The notes under the pieces: model-generated
The model's input: the letters and a program-made list of their open reading frames with translations, nothing else
The model's database searches: none
Told to the model about the DNA's origin: nothing
Position numbers and translations under genes: made by a program
NCBI RefSeq assembly: GCF_000980835.1
Contig: NZ_CP011312.1
Coordinates: 1-64,000, forward strand
Source of the DNA: Corynebacterium kutscheri
GTDB taxonomy: Bacteria > Actinomycetota > Actinomycetes > Mycobacteriales > Mycobacteriaceae
Length of the DNA: 64,000 bases
Direction: 5' to 3'
In this document: in pieces, positions 38,877 to 48,381 of the stretch
How the letters are laid out: each line of letters starts with the position of its first letter
Position numbering within the stretch: the stretch's first letter is position 1

Positions 38877-40319
38877 CTAGACCAGGTAGTCGCTAGCCAG
38901 TTCTTTTGCCTTTGAGAGACTGTTCCTATCATTTAATAATTTAAGTAGAGACTCTGTTTCGGTACCAAGTTGTATCAAAACGTGAATAGTTACTACAGCA
39001 ATTGCTATTTTTGCTGCAGCATGAGCCTGAAATATCTCGACTTTGCGTAAGTTTCCATCATGGGCGATATCATTACGTGCATCTACTAGACTTCCAGCCC
39101 ATTTCCCTTCGTCAGGAATAAGCAAATCACGAACTTCTGCAGGTAAGCGATGAGAGAGGTCGATGGCGCGCTTGAAGGTTGTCACCTTTTTCTTATCCTG
39201 AGGAGATCTGCCCGGGCGTAAGCGTTCAGCTGCTTCGATTGATTCTGGAAGGAGATCCTTGTACTTCTTTCCGAACATGGATTTATGGAATGTCTCGACT
39301 AGTGTCTGAGCTAGCATGACAGAGGTTTCTAGGAAATGCGAGTCGTCGTTGGCAAGAAAGCCATTGAGTAAAGATAGTGCTGGATAATGTTGTTCGTAGA
39401 ATGGGAACCATTTTTCGAAGTAGTAGTTGAAATCGCGATTTTTTTCGCACCCTGAAAGCTTTTCCAAATATTGACCACTTGGTTCTTTTGAAGGAATGGA
39501 ACCTCGACGGGGTATTAATATTTCAACTGAACTTAGACGATTCTGGTTCCATAGTTCGCATTTAAACGCGAATGGTTTGCATGGCCGATCGAGGCAGATA
39601 GAAAGTAGGGTCTCAAGAGCAAATATCTTAGGTTGGAAGCTTTTTAATGAACAAGAATTCTTAATATTGGTGAGCTTTATTGATGCTGATATTCTGCTTC
39701 GAGACTCGTATTCAAAGGCTGACCACTTCAAGTCAGGAAGCGTTCCGTAGTAATCGATTGTGATTGCAGTTTCGTCGTCAACTGTTAAGCAGCGCATTGG
39801 GCGATCGTAAATTTCAGTTTCAACTTTGCAGAAATGCTCAATGATTCTTGACCCACTCTCATCCCACGTTGTTCCGACTTTTAGCCAGCCACTATCTTCA
39901 AGCCAGATATGCAGGAAATCAAACGATATGCTGAGGCTTCTTAAAACTTCGGACTGCATGCTAGGGATGTGTGCGCCGATGATCATTGTTTGTGGATAGT
40001 AGGTTGCTTCAGAATATGCCGCTTGGCTTGCGTATTTTTGAGTACTTCCCCCGGTATAGACGTCAAATAATGTAATAAAGCGTCCGTCAGCTTCTCCGTA
40101 GACCGCAGGATAGGGAGTTGATATATCGCGTTGTCTAAGAATTACAGTTTTTGTTGAAGGATGGTCGATCTCTTCCCAGGGGTTTCCGAAGCCTTCTGAC
40201 ATGATGGTGAGCTGAAAAACTCCCTCAGGCTCGTAATTCAGTACTCCCCAATGCTTTTGATCGCTTTCAGGTAAATACCACGTACCATGCCATGACCTTG
40301 GCTCGGTGTTTCGGATCAT
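38877..40319 (-). CDS. ApeA-like HEPN-domain anti-phage protein
   Basis: A 480-residue protein with an ApeA N-terminal-domain-type start (HGTWYLPESDQKHWGVLNYE, then a beta-rich region to about residue 300) and a helical C-terminal third ending in a HEPN domain. The HEPN nuclease motif R-x4-H appears as RNDIAH in VDARNDIAHDGN. ApeA proteins are single-gene abortive-infection defences whose HEPN part is thought to cut RNA after phage infection. Assignment is by motif and layout read by eye. The gene stands alone, ends about 220 bases from tRNA-Leu, and has a 450-base non-coding upstream region, suggesting an acquired island. Confidence 0.72.
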   Translation of the reverse strand: MIRNTEPRSWHGTWYLPESDQKHWGVLNYEPEGVFQLTIMSEGFGNPWEEIDHPSTKTVILRQRDISTPYPAVYGEADGRFITLFDVYTGGSTQKYASQAAYSEATYYPQTMIIGAHIPSMQSEVLRSLSISFDFLHIWLEDSGWLKVGTTWDESGSRIIEHFCKVETEIYDRPMRCLTVDDETAITIDYYGTLPDLKWSAFEYESRSRISASIKLTNIKNSCSLKSFQPKIFALETLLSICLDRPCKPFAFKCELWNQNRLSSVEILIPRRGSIPSKEPSGQYLEKLSGCEKNRDFNYYFEKWFPFYEQHYPALSLLNGFLANDDSHFLETSVMLAQTLVETFHKSMFGKKYKDLLPESIEAAERLRPGRSPQDKKKVTTFKRAIDLSHRLPAEVRDLLIPDEGKWAGSLVDARNDIAHDGNLRKVEIFQAHAAAKIAIAVVTIHVLIQLGTETESLLKLLNDRNSLSKAKELASDYLV

Positions 40320-40777
40320 ATCGTCCTCGATTCGAGATTAAAGAAGTTTGCTTTCAAGTGCAGATTTTTTGTTTCGAAAGTCCAATTTTGGATTTTTGAC
40401 ACCGGATACCAATTTTTACAGTTAAACACTGCCTACAGATATGACCAGATGAGATGTCTGCAGAGTTGGCCCTTATTTTATCTAAGATTATTTAGTAGTT
40501 ATTTGTACGATTCTGAGCTACTGGGCTTAAAAAAATAATACGAGAATGATCAAGGATAAGAACTGTGCATAAAAGCATTGAGCATAGGCATGAAAAGATA
40601 TCCATTTAGACTTCTGAGCCGTGGGTAGTTAAAGCGTCGAAAAGCTCTTGTGTGCGCATAGATACTAAGAACCAAGCATTATTGAAAATGTATTCACAAT
40701 AACGAACGGCATGTATCTGTTATTGGTACTACACTTAAAGGCTAACCAACCAAACCACCTATAGGAAAGAGAAGAAT
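40320..40777. other. Gene-free upstream region of the ApeA-like gene
   Basis: A 458-base gap between divergent genes. No open frame, repeat or hairpin of note was found. It should contain the promoters of the ApeA-like gene and the alcohol dehydrogenase. Confidence 0.5.
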
Positions 40778-41791
40778 ATGCGGGGAGTTGTTATGGTTGC
40801 CGCCGGTGAGGTCGTGGTGCAAGATGTGCCAGAGCCAACCATCGTTGAACCAACTGATGCCATTGTAAAAATTGCTGCTACGTGTATCTGTGGATCGGAT
40901 TTGTGGCCATATCGCGGCCATGATGCAGTACATAATCAGCATATGGGACACGAATACGTCGGTGTTGTCGAGGCTATTGGCAGTGAAGTAAAAACTATTA
41001 AGGTCGGCGATTTTGTCGTGGGTTCCTTCTGTTTATCGTGCGGTGAGTGCGAAATTTGCCGGTCCGGGTACCCATCTAGATGTATTAAGGGCGGTTTTGT
41101 CGGTGGTGCCCAAAGTGAGAAAGTTCGTATTCCACTAGCCGACGGCACTTTGGTTGCTACTCCAGCTGCACCTTCTGCTGAGTTGATCCCGCACCTTTTG
41201 GCAGCATCAGATGTATGAGGTACCGGTTGGTTTGCAGCTGATGAAGCTCAAGTGGGTCCAGGTCGGATTGCCGCAGTAGTTGGCGATGGTGCGGTAGGTC
41301 TTTCTGCGGTGATCGCGGCAAAAGAAATGGGTGCCGAACGTATTATTGTTTTTAGTCGCCATGCAGATCGTCAACGTCTTGCCCGTGAATTTGGTGCCAC
41401 CGATATTATCGAAGCCCGTGGGGAAGAAGGTGTTGCCCAGCTTAAGGAATTAACTGGTGGCTTAGGGGCACACTGCGTTATTGAAGCTGTGGGTAGTAAA
41501 CAAGCTATTGAGCAGGCAATTGGTTCGTGTCGACCTGGTGGACATATTGGGTATGTGGGAGTTTCCCACGATGCCACTTTGGATATGGGTGGATTGTTCT
41601 TCTCCCAGGTGCACCTTATGGGTGGCCCAGCGGCAGTACGTAAGTTCTTACCGCAGATGATTGAACTTATCTACCAGGGCAAGATCGAACCGGGCAAGGT
41701 TTTTGATCAGGTATTGCCACTAGAGCAAGCGGCAGAGGGTTATCGGATGATGGATCAACGTGAAGCAACAAAGGTTTTGCTTACCGTCTGA
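40778..41791 (+). pseudogene. Zinc-dependent alcohol dehydrogenase with in-frame TGA
   Basis: Medium-chain NAD(P)-dependent dehydrogenase of about 337 residues. The N-terminal half has the catalytic-zinc Cys in CICGSDLWPYRG, GHEYVG, and the structural zinc site CGECEICRSGYPSRC. The C-terminal half has the Rossmann motif VVGDGAVGL. Both halves are in one frame, separated only by a TGA at 41216-41218 between AASDV and GTGWFAAD; relatives usually read SDVMGTGWFAA here. The product is probably a truncated, inactive 146-residue protein. GGAAAGAGAAGA precedes the ATG. Substrate unknown. Confidence 0.87.
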
Positions 41792-41830
41792 TACCTTTCA
41801 TGTTTGATACCTTTAGTTGAGTAACCAGAC

Positions 41831-42166
41831 GTGCAATCAGACAAGAGCGAAAAAATGCAGGTTATCCATGGGATAGCGGTTGATAGTTATGGGCGTTGCG
41901 CACATTATCATAGTGAGAATGATGTTGTGGCTAATAAATGCGCCACATGCACTACCTGGTGGGCATGCTACCAATGCCATGACCAAGTAAGTGATCACTC
42001 TTTTGGGCGCATGCCACTATCTGAAACAGCCGTGCTCTGCGGGATCTGTCATACCGTGATGGATTACTACACTTATTCTGCACGTAGCTCTTGTCCTGGT
42101 TGCAGGCATAGCTTTAACTCTGGATGTGCACTACATGCACACGTATATTTTCAGCTTGATCGCTAA
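41831..42166 (+). CDS. CHY zinc-finger protein
   Basis: A 111-residue Cys/His-rich protein of the CHY-type zinc-finger family: CAHYHSENDVVANKCATC, WWACYQCHD, CGICHTVMDY and CPGCRHSF together supply ligands for about three zinc ions. Small bacterial CHY proteins are of unknown function. The frame opens at a GTG (41831); an ATG at 41855 (MQVIHGIAVDSYGRCAHYH) is an equally plausible start. It is convergent with bioD. Confidence 0.85.
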   Translation: MQSDKSEKMQVIHGIAVDSYGRCAHYHSENDVVANKCATCTTWWACYQCHDQVSDHSFGRMPLSETAVLCGICHTVMDYYTYSARSSCPGCRHSFNSGCALHAHVYFQLDR

Positions 42167-42206
42167 CCATTGGCGCAGGTTAAAGCACAGGTTAATAGGT
42201 GTAGAG

Positions 42207-42884
42207 TTAGTCCAGCATGAGTACGCGCCGAAGTGTTGCCGCATCAATATCTATGGCCTGAGCAAATTTTTCCGGGGTTGGGTCGTCGTCAAGCTGATTA
42301 ATTCCACCCAAATAAGGAATTCCGGTCAGCTGTGGCAACTCCTTAATATTCAGAATGGTGGCAGTATCTATAAGCGGTACCGGAACTAACCCGCCGATAA
42401 GTCCCACCACATTCAGCCCACGCCGAGTGGCAGCCTCCACACTCAGCTCAGCAGCATTAAGCGATCCTAATCCCAATGAAGTCACCATAATCACTGGTGA
42501 ATCCAGTTCGCGAGCCACATCAGCAATAGTGAAATCCTCAGCTAACCGCACCAATAACCCACCGGCGCCTTCAACAAGCACAATTTTATCCGAGGCATCC
42601 AAGGCACGAATCTGATCAACAATTACTTCCAACTTTGCTGGATGCACATGTGCGCGCCGGGCAGCAAGATGCGGGGATAAAGGTTCGGGGAAACTATAGA
42701 ACTCATGGGTTTTTACCCCACTAAGCTTTTCGACGGTTGCTACATCCCCCATCCCCACAGTAGTACCTGTTTGTACCGGTTTGACCACACAGACTTCGTG
42801 AGTATCAGCTAAAAGTGTGGCAAGAGCAGCACAAGCAATAGTTTTTCCGACATTGGTATTAGTACCAGTGATAGTAATAATCAT
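42207..42884 (-). CDS. bioD: Dethiobiotin synthetase
   Basis: Penultimate step of biotin synthesis: ATP-dependent closure of the ureido ring of diaminopelargonic acid. The 225-residue protein has the P-loop TGTNTNVGKT at its N-terminus, KPVQTG, and EGAGGLLVRL. The frame is open to 42902, but the ATG at 42884 is chosen: AGGAG lies 8 bases upstream inside the end of bioA, and the bioA stop is one base away, showing coupling. Confidence 0.95.
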   Translation of the reverse strand: MIITITGTNTNVGKTIACAALATLLADTHEVCVVKPVQTGTTVGMGDVATVEKLSGVKTHEFYSFPEPLSPHLAARRAHVHPAKLEVIVDQIRALDASDKIVLVEGAGGLLVRLAEDFTIADVARELDSPVIMVTSLGLGSLNAAELSVEAATRRGLNVVGLIGGLVPVPLIDTATILNIKELPQLTGIPYLGGINQLDDDPTPEKFAQAIDIDAATLRRVLMLD

Positions 42885-42885
42885 T

Positions 42886-44169
42886 TTAATGCTCCTGAAC
42901 AATAGTTGTTATAGCAGTACAAATGTGATGTATTTCTTCTGGAGTGCAGATAAAAGGCGGCATGGTATAGAGCAATTTGCCAAAGGGGCGCAGCCATACT
43001 TTGTGGCTTAGTGCTACTTGGTAGGCTGTTGCCATATCAACGGTATTTTTTAGCTCAACTACACCAATTGCTCCCAACACACGTACCTCGTTAACCTGGT
43101 CTAAATCCTTTAAAGGAGCAAGCTCTTGTTTTAGTTGGGCGGCAATAGCAGCTACTTTGTCCGCCCAATCACCTGTGGCAACAAGTTCTAGGGTGGCTGC
43201 TGCGATTGAAGCGGCTAGTGGATTAGCCATAAAAGTAGGGCCGTGCATGAGTGCTCCACCACTTGCTGGGGCGTTAATCCCGTGGGCGATCTCATTGGTG
43301 CATAAGGTGGCGGCAAAACTGAGCATGCCACCGGTTAAGGCTTTACCAACACAGAGAATATCTGGTGTAATTCCAGCATGTTCGCAAGCGAATGTTTTTC
43401 CCGTGCGATAAAAACCGGTGGCGATTTCGTCGGCAATGAAAACCAGACCCTGGTTTTTGCATAGTTGATGCATGCCGCGCAGTACAGCAGCATCGTGAAA
43501 CCGCATGCCACCGGCACCTTGGACGATTGGTTCGACAATAATTCCAGCTACTTTATCGGTAATAAGTTCTGCTACTTCAGCTAGGTAGCAATCAATTGCT
43601 TCTTCACTGGCGCCATGTGCTGGGGGAGCAGGTGCGAAGATCGTGGGGGTTAGTTGCTGTGTCCATAGTGAATGCATTCCGGTATCTGGATCGCACAAGC
43701 TCATAGTGGCAAAAGTGTCGCCGTGATACCCTTTGCGCCAAGTTAAGAAGGTAGTGCGTTCTGGATGTCCGATACCACGCTGGTAATGTAGACACATTTT
43801 TAGAGCAACCTCGACAGCCACCGAACCCGAGTCGGCGAAAAACACTTTGGCTAAACCTGCCGGGCTGAGTTCGAGTAGGCGCTGGGCGGCATGAACAGCT
43901 GGGGGATGGGTAAGTCCACCAAACATGACATGGCTAAGTGTATCTATTTGGTTATGCGCCGCAGCCACTAATTGCGGGTGGCGATGGCCAAATGCCGCCG
44001 ACCACCAGGAACTCATGGCATCAATAACTTGATGTGAGCCGCCTTGCTTATCGACGATCGTTAGATACGCACCCTCATTTGCGGTGACGAGTAGGGGATC
44101 AATTGCTGCTGGACTGGGGGAATACGGGTGCCAGATATGGGCTTGGTCATAAGCAATGTAATTAAGCAT
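42886..44169 (-). CDS. bioA: Adenosylmethionine-8-amino-7-oxononanoate aminotransferase
   Basis: PLP enzyme making 7,8-diaminopelargonic acid from KAPA with SAM as amino donor. The 427-residue protein starts NYIAYDQAHIWHPYSP and has SSWWSAAFGHRHP, DSGSVAVEVALKM, the PLP-binding FIADEIATGFYRTG and the Schiff-base Lys in CVGKALTGGM. The frame opens at a TTG (44208) lying inside a BioQ-like operator; the ATG at 44169 gives the canonical start. It forms an operon with bioD. bioF is not in the window. Confidence 0.95.
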   Translation of the reverse strand: MLNYIAYDQAHIWHPYSPSPAAIDPLLVTANEGAYLTIVDKQGGSHQVIDAMSSWWSAAFGHRHPQLVAAAHNQIDTLSHVMFGGLTHPPAVHAAQRLLELSPAGLAKVFFADSGSVAVEVALKMCLHYQRGIGHPERTTFLTWRKGYHGDTFATMSLCDPDTGMHSLWTQQLTPTIFAPAPPAHGASEEAIDCYLAEVAELITDKVAGIIVEPIVQGAGGMRFHDAAVLRGMHQLCKNQGLVFIADEIATGFYRTGKTFACEHAGITPDILCVGKALTGGMLSFAATLCTNEIAHGINAPASGGALMHGPTFMANPLAASIAAATLELVATGDWADKVAAIAAQLKQELAPLKDLDQVNEVRVLGAIGVVELKNTVDMATAYQVALSHKVWLRPFGKLLYTMPPFICTPEEIHHICTAITTIVQEH

Positions 44170-44194
44170 GGGGTATCTCTTAGGGGGGTAAAAA

Positions 44195-44207
44195 TAAACA
44201 CTGTTCA
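44195..44207. promoter_or_regulatory. BioQ-type operator upstream of bioA
   Basis: TAAAC-ACT-GTTCA, an imperfect palindrome matching the corynebacterial BioQ (TetR family) biotin-repressor site, of the form TGAAC-N3-GTTxx. It lies 26 bases before the bioA ATG. Confidence 0.75.
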
Positions 44208-44272
44208 AAAATCTTGCTCAATATGTCATACCACGCTTTGCGATAGTGCATACTGTTAATGCCATAATTAAT

Positions 44273-44285
44273 TGAACAGTGTTCA
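44273..44285. promoter_or_regulatory. Perfect BioQ-type operator upstream of the POT transporter
   Basis: TGAAC-AGT-GTTCA, flanked by T and A to give TTGAACAGTGTTCAA, is a perfect palindrome apart from its central base. It lies 23 bases before the transporter ATG and about 100 bases upstream of bioA, so one site may control both divergent genes. Confidence 0.78.
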
Positions 44286-44308
44286 AAAATGGGGGTACCA
44301 GCCTAAAT

Positions 44309-45907
44309 ATGAAAAAAGAAACAAAAAATATAACAGCTGCTACAGCTACTGAATCAGCAGCTGCTACGACAGTGGATGTAGTGGAAGAAACAATAACTGC
44401 AGATAGATCGACTACAGCAACGTCGGCACGAACACCCTGGCAATATCCACGGGCTACGTGGTCGGTGGTAAGCATTGAGGCTTGGGAGCGCTTTAGTTTC
44501 TATGGACTCCAAGCAATTATGGTGTTCTATCTTTATGCGGCTAGCGCTACTTTAACTGATGACGCTACGCCACCAGCTGGTGGTTTTGGTTTAGGTTTTA
44601 GTGAACAGAATGCAACGGCATTAATTGGTGCCTATGGCGCAATGGTGTACTTATGCACTTTTATTGGTGGCTGGATTGGTGATCGTTTACTTGGTCCAGA
44701 GAAAACGCTGCTAGGTGGAGCGTTAATGGTCACTATTGGGCATTTAACAATGAGCCTTATTCCTTCGATCGGTGGCCTGGCAATTGCGTTATTACTCATT
44801 GCACTTGGTTCTGGAGCAGTAAAAACTGCTGCTATTACCGTATTGGGGTGGGCATATCAGGATAAGGCTGTTGCTCGTGATGCTGGTTTCCATCTTTTCT
44901 ATAGTGGTATTCAAGTAGCCGCAATAGCTGGCCCACTATTAACTGGTTGGCTGGCGTTTCGTTATAACTACCATGTCGGTTTTGGCGCGGCGGCTGTGTT
45001 AATGCTGATTGGTCTAACACTGTATCTTGTTATGCATCCACGCATGTACGAGGGTTTATCGGATGATGCTGTGGTTGGAATTACTCAGCCAACCAATCAG
45101 GTTTCTTACCGGGTTGCTTTATGCTGGTTGGCAGTACTCCTTTTTAGTTTTACTCTACTTATTTATTTGCTGTGGCAAGAAGTTGTCTCTTTTGCTGGCT
45201 TGGCGACGCTCTTTTTTGCCGGCACTTTATGTGTGGCAGTCGGTCTTTATCTGACGATGTATCGTTCTAAGGCGACCAGCATCTCTGAGCGACGTACAAT
45301 GGTTGCTTATATTCCGCTCTTTTTTGCTTCTTGTGGTTTTTGGACGGTTGCGCATCAGCTTTATGGCGTATTAGCTGTGTATTCGCAGCAGCGTGTTCAG
45401 CGGGTGATTAATGGATTTGAAATTCCAGCAGCATGGACATCGGCGCTTAACCCGATTTTCGTTATTGTCTTAGGCGTTCCGTTTGCATGTGTGCTCACGT
45501 ATTTAGCGCGAAAAGGCGTTACCGTGCCTACGCTGACCATGATGCCATTAGGGGTTGTGATTGCTGGTTTGGGATGGTTGCTCTTTATTCCTTTTGCTGG
45601 TGGTCAGGCAAATTCCACTCCGTATTACATTTTGGTTCTTGTTATTGCGATAGGTTCAGCTGGCGAATTATTTATTGGCCCGATTGGGATGTCGGCAACG
45701 GTGGCACATGCGCCAGCGGCATTCAAGACTCGATTTTCCGCACTGTTTTTTCTTACCCTAGCTGTTGGGGCTTCTTTAGCAGGAGTTTTTTCGCAATTTT
45801 ATAGTGCAGAACAGGAAGTACGCTATTTCCTTAGTGTTAGTGGCCTGGCAGTAGCCATGGGTTTAATGAGTTGGATTTTGTACCTTGCTTTGCGACGCCT
45901 TAAGTAG
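44309..45907 (+). CDS. POT family proton-dependent peptide transporter
   Basis: A 532-residue integral membrane protein of the PTR2/POT family. It has a Thr/Ala-rich cytosolic N-terminus of about 55 residues, then the proton-coupling motif EAWERFSFYGLQAIMVFYL in the first helix and roughly 12-14 helices. The POT signature around GGWIGDRLLG is present. The ATG at 44309 is preferred over an upstream in-frame GTG (44279) that lies inside the operator. Its promoter region carries a biotin-repressor-type site, suggesting a role in biotin or biotinyl-peptide salvage; this is inference. Confidence 0.9.
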   Translation: MKKETKNITAATATESAAATTVDVVEETITADRSTTATSARTPWQYPRATWSVVSIEAWERFSFYGLQAIMVFYLYAASATLTDDATPPAGGFGLGFSEQNATALIGAYGAMVYLCTFIGGWIGDRLLGPEKTLLGGALMVTIGHLTMSLIPSIGGLAIALLLIALGSGAVKTAAITVLGWAYQDKAVARDAGFHLFYSGIQVAAIAGPLLTGWLAFRYNYHVGFGAAAVLMLIGLTLYLVMHPRMYEGLSDDAVVGITQPTNQVSYRVALCWLAVLLFSFTLLIYLLWQEVVSFAGLATLFFAGTLCVAVGLYLTMYRSKATSISERRTMVAYIPLFFASCGFWTVAHQLYGVLAVYSQQRVQRVINGFEIPAAWTSALNPIFVIVLGVPFACVLTYLARKGVTVPTLTMMPLGVVIAGLGWLLFIPFAGGQANSTPYYILVLVIAIGSAGELFIGPIGMSATVAHAPAAFKTRFSALFFLTLAVGASLAGVFSQFYSAEQEVRYFLSVSGLAVAMGLMSWILYLALRRLK

Positions 45908-46528
45908 CGGATTGTAACAAATTGGATAATATTGCCAGGATCTTTATATTCTTAGCGATTTTTAAGTTTTTTGCCTGAAAAAAGGTTAGCATAGCTATAT
46001 GATTTAAAGGTGGTGGTGAAAACACTTTGTGGAAGATTGAATAAACCCCGAAAACCTAATCAATTATCAAAAACCTATTATGAATAGTAAATGAAGAGTG
46101 TTACCTATCTATGGAATTTGACGGTTCTTTACTACTGATTAAATTCCCTTGCAGTGACCGACATGTTATTTCATTATCAAAAGTAATTGAATGTATGAAA
46201 ACGTTAACGGTTACTGTAAATATAGGTAATACTAACATTTTCTCAAGGTAGGGACGATTTTTAGGCTTTTATCGGCGTTATTTTAGTTGGACACAATCAA
46301 TAATAAAAATTTATTTATTATTGTCACCAAAAATAGCAAAGACTGTTTTGGCCAATCTTCTTAACAGATTGATAAAGCAAGTAGCTGCCAAAGCAGGCGG
46401 TAGGACGTGCTTATCAATTCTTACCCCCTCCTAAAGTGTGAGTAGTTCATACTTATAACCAGCACATTTCCCCTTTCGTGCTGAACTTTAGGAAATCCCT
46501 CATGTCAGTAAAGAAAGGATTACGATCC
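45908..46528. other. Long AT-rich leader of the pilus operon
   Basis: A 620-base gap upstream of the major pilin gene with no supported gene. A near-palindrome centred on GTTAAC (46199-46212, core CGTTAACG) lies about 320 bases before the start and could be a regulator site. No clear promoter hexamers were identified. Confidence 0.5.
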
Positions 46529-48241
46529 ATGTACATCAAGACGTCGATCGGACGCCGTGTTGTATGCAGTGTGGGTGTAGCAGCTCTTTTAACTAGTGTT
46601 GCCGCTATCCCTGCAACCGCACAAGAGCCAGTTCCTGTTGCCGATAGTATTGTTGCACCTGCTGCGAGCAATAATGGTTTCGGAAATATTGATTCCAAGC
46701 GTAAGGGATCAATTACGATTCATAAACACGAGCACCAACAAGGTGATCAGGTTAAGCCGGGTAATCCAGAAACTGGTGAGTATCAGGGTGATCCGAAAGA
46801 AGGCATTTCCGGTGTTGAATTCACCTACTACAAACTTGGTCTTGATCTTAAAAAGGATAATAAAGATTGGGATAAGTTAGGCGAGTTTAATAAGTCTGTG
46901 CCTCAGGATGCTTGTACTCCTGATGGGTTGAAAAAACTTAAAGAAACATTCCCGTCTATGGATTCTCAAGGGAAGAAGGTTGTTACCGATCAAGAAGGTA
47001 AGGCAAAAGTTGATGATCTTGATCTAGATGGCTATCTTATTTGCGAAACCAATGCGCCGGCAAATGTTATTGATAAGGCTGCTCCATTTATTGTGACCCT
47101 TCCTTATCCTTACGCTTCGGACGGGCAAGAAGATTCGGATAAAACAACCAAGTGGATTTATGATGTCCACGTCTTCCCAAAGAATGCTAAGACGCGGCTA
47201 AATAAGACAGTCGAACAACAGCAGAATCATGGTTTTGGTATTGGTTCTGAGGTCCATTTCCCAGTTACGGCAGAGGTACCTCGTATTGCCGAGGGTAGAA
47301 CGTTTAAGCATTTTTATTTGGTAGATCCGATGGATCCGCGCTTTAAGAAAGATTCACTTAAAGTTTCTTCCGTTACTCTTGATGGTAAACCTCTGGAAGA
47401 AGGGGATTATACCGTTACTGTTAAGGATCATATGGTGACGGTTTCCTTTACTCGCCAGGGTTTGGAAAAGTTGGCTAAGAGTGCAGGGAAGAAAGTTGTG
47501 GCTGTCTTTTCTGGTGAGCTTGAAAAGTTGGATGCAGAAAAGCGTGAATATGGTCGGATCCAGAACCGTGCATATATTTATACTGACACTCAACCAAAGC
47601 CAGATGACGATGTTCCGCCAGAGCCTCCTATCACGCCTCCAACTATCCCACCAACTGATCCACCAAACGAGGATGATATTCCACCAAACGTAACGCCAGA
47701 GGTAAAAACCTTCTGGGGTAACTTGGTAATTAAGAAGATTGATGCTGCTGATAAGAAAACGGGCTTGGCGGGAGCGAAGTTCAAAGTCTATGCAGCGAAG
47801 AATCCATATCCTAATAGCTCGGGTGAGTGCAGTAAAGAGTACGATCCTAAAGATGTTGTTAAAAAAGCTGGTAAAACTGGTGAAGATTTAGAAGTAACCA
47901 CCAATGACCAGGGTACGGCTGAATTCCAGGGACTATTTGTTTCTGATGATCAAAATGATCCTAAATCTAAAGGTTTCCGCTGCTATGTTCTGGTAGAAAC
48001 CGCTGCACCTGCTGGTTTTGTTACTCCACAAGGCGAGAATGCTGCACATGCAGTAGCAGTTGAAATTGGTAAGACTCCAGAAAACGAGTATGGTGCAACA
48101 ATTTCAAACGTTAAGCGGGATGTTCCAGAAATCCCATTAACCGGTGGCCGAGGCGTTACCTTGATGCTACTTGCTGGTGGCATTTTAATGATTATCGCTA
48201 TCGGTGCAGGTGTTGTAGTTGTTCGCCGCGCACGTGACTAG
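46529..48241 (+). CDS. Major pilin (SpaD/SpaH-like shaft subunit)
   Basis: A 570-residue sortase-polymerised pilin. A signal peptide (MYIKTSIGRRVVCSVGVAAL, cleavage near TAQ) is followed by Ig-like domains. The pilin motif is YDVHVFPK with the cross-linking Lys218 (codon 47180-47182); the E-box is YVLVETAAPAGF; a Pro/Asp-rich hinge lies near residue 370. The C-terminus has the cell-wall sorting signal IPLTGGRG, a helix and RRARD. ATG 46529 is chosen over 46502/46478 because AAAGGA lies about 9 bases upstream and the signal peptide is then normal. The sortase gene lies downstream. Confidence 0.92.
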   Translation: MYIKTSIGRRVVCSVGVAALLTSVAAIPATAQEPVPVADSIVAPAASNNGFGNIDSKRKGSITIHKHEHQQGDQVKPGNPETGEYQGDPKEGISGVEFTYYKLGLDLKKDNKDWDKLGEFNKSVPQDACTPDGLKKLKETFPSMDSQGKKVVTDQEGKAKVDDLDLDGYLICETNAPANVIDKAAPFIVTLPYPYASDGQEDSDKTTKWIYDVHVFPKNAKTRLNKTVEQQQNHGFGIGSEVHFPVTAEVPRIAEGRTFKHFYLVDPMDPRFKKDSLKVSSVTLDGKPLEEGDYTVTVKDHMVTVSFTRQGLEKLAKSAGKKVVAVFSGELEKLDAEKREYGRIQNRAYIYTDTQPKPDDDVPPEPPITPPTIPPTDPPNEDDIPPNVTPEVKTFWGNLVIKKIDAADKKTGLAGAKFKVYAAKNPYPNSSGECSKEYDPKDVVKKAGKTGEDLEVTTNDQGTAEFQGLFVSDDQNDPKSKGFRCYVLVETAAPAGFVTPQGENAAHAVAVEIGKTPENEYGATISNVKRDVPEIPLTGGRGVTLMLLAGGILMIIAIGAGVVVVRRARD

Positions 48242-48337
48242 TAACTACAGATTCAGTATGAGACTGCATAGAAAACTATGTTGATCCGAACATGCTGTGA
48301 AAATATGTAGTCAAGCTCGGAAAGATAATGAGCAATG

Positions 48338-48381
48338 AAGCAGTGCCACGCCCGGTATATACGTGGTGCGTGGTACTGCTT
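48338..48381 (+). terminator. Hairpin between the pilin and sortase genes
   Basis: AAGCAGTGCCACGC (48338-48351) pairs with GCGTGGTACTGCTT (48368-48381), with one G-T pair. The T tail is weak, so this may be an attenuator or mRNA-stabilising stem allowing more pilin than sortase to be made. Confidence 0.65.

Noticed and set aside
38507..38896. A 129-codon plus-strand open frame
   Set aside because: It runs through tRNA-Leu and its terminator, so it is not a protein gene.
41216..41218. Selenocysteine or programmed readthrough at the TGA
   Set aside because: Relatives carry an ordinary residue (usually Met) here, it is not a catalytic Cys position, and no SECIS-like hairpin is evident.
44279..44308. 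Upstream GTG start for the POT transporter
   Set aside because: It lies inside the operator palindrome, and the added residues have no family counterpart; the ATG at 44309 is better.
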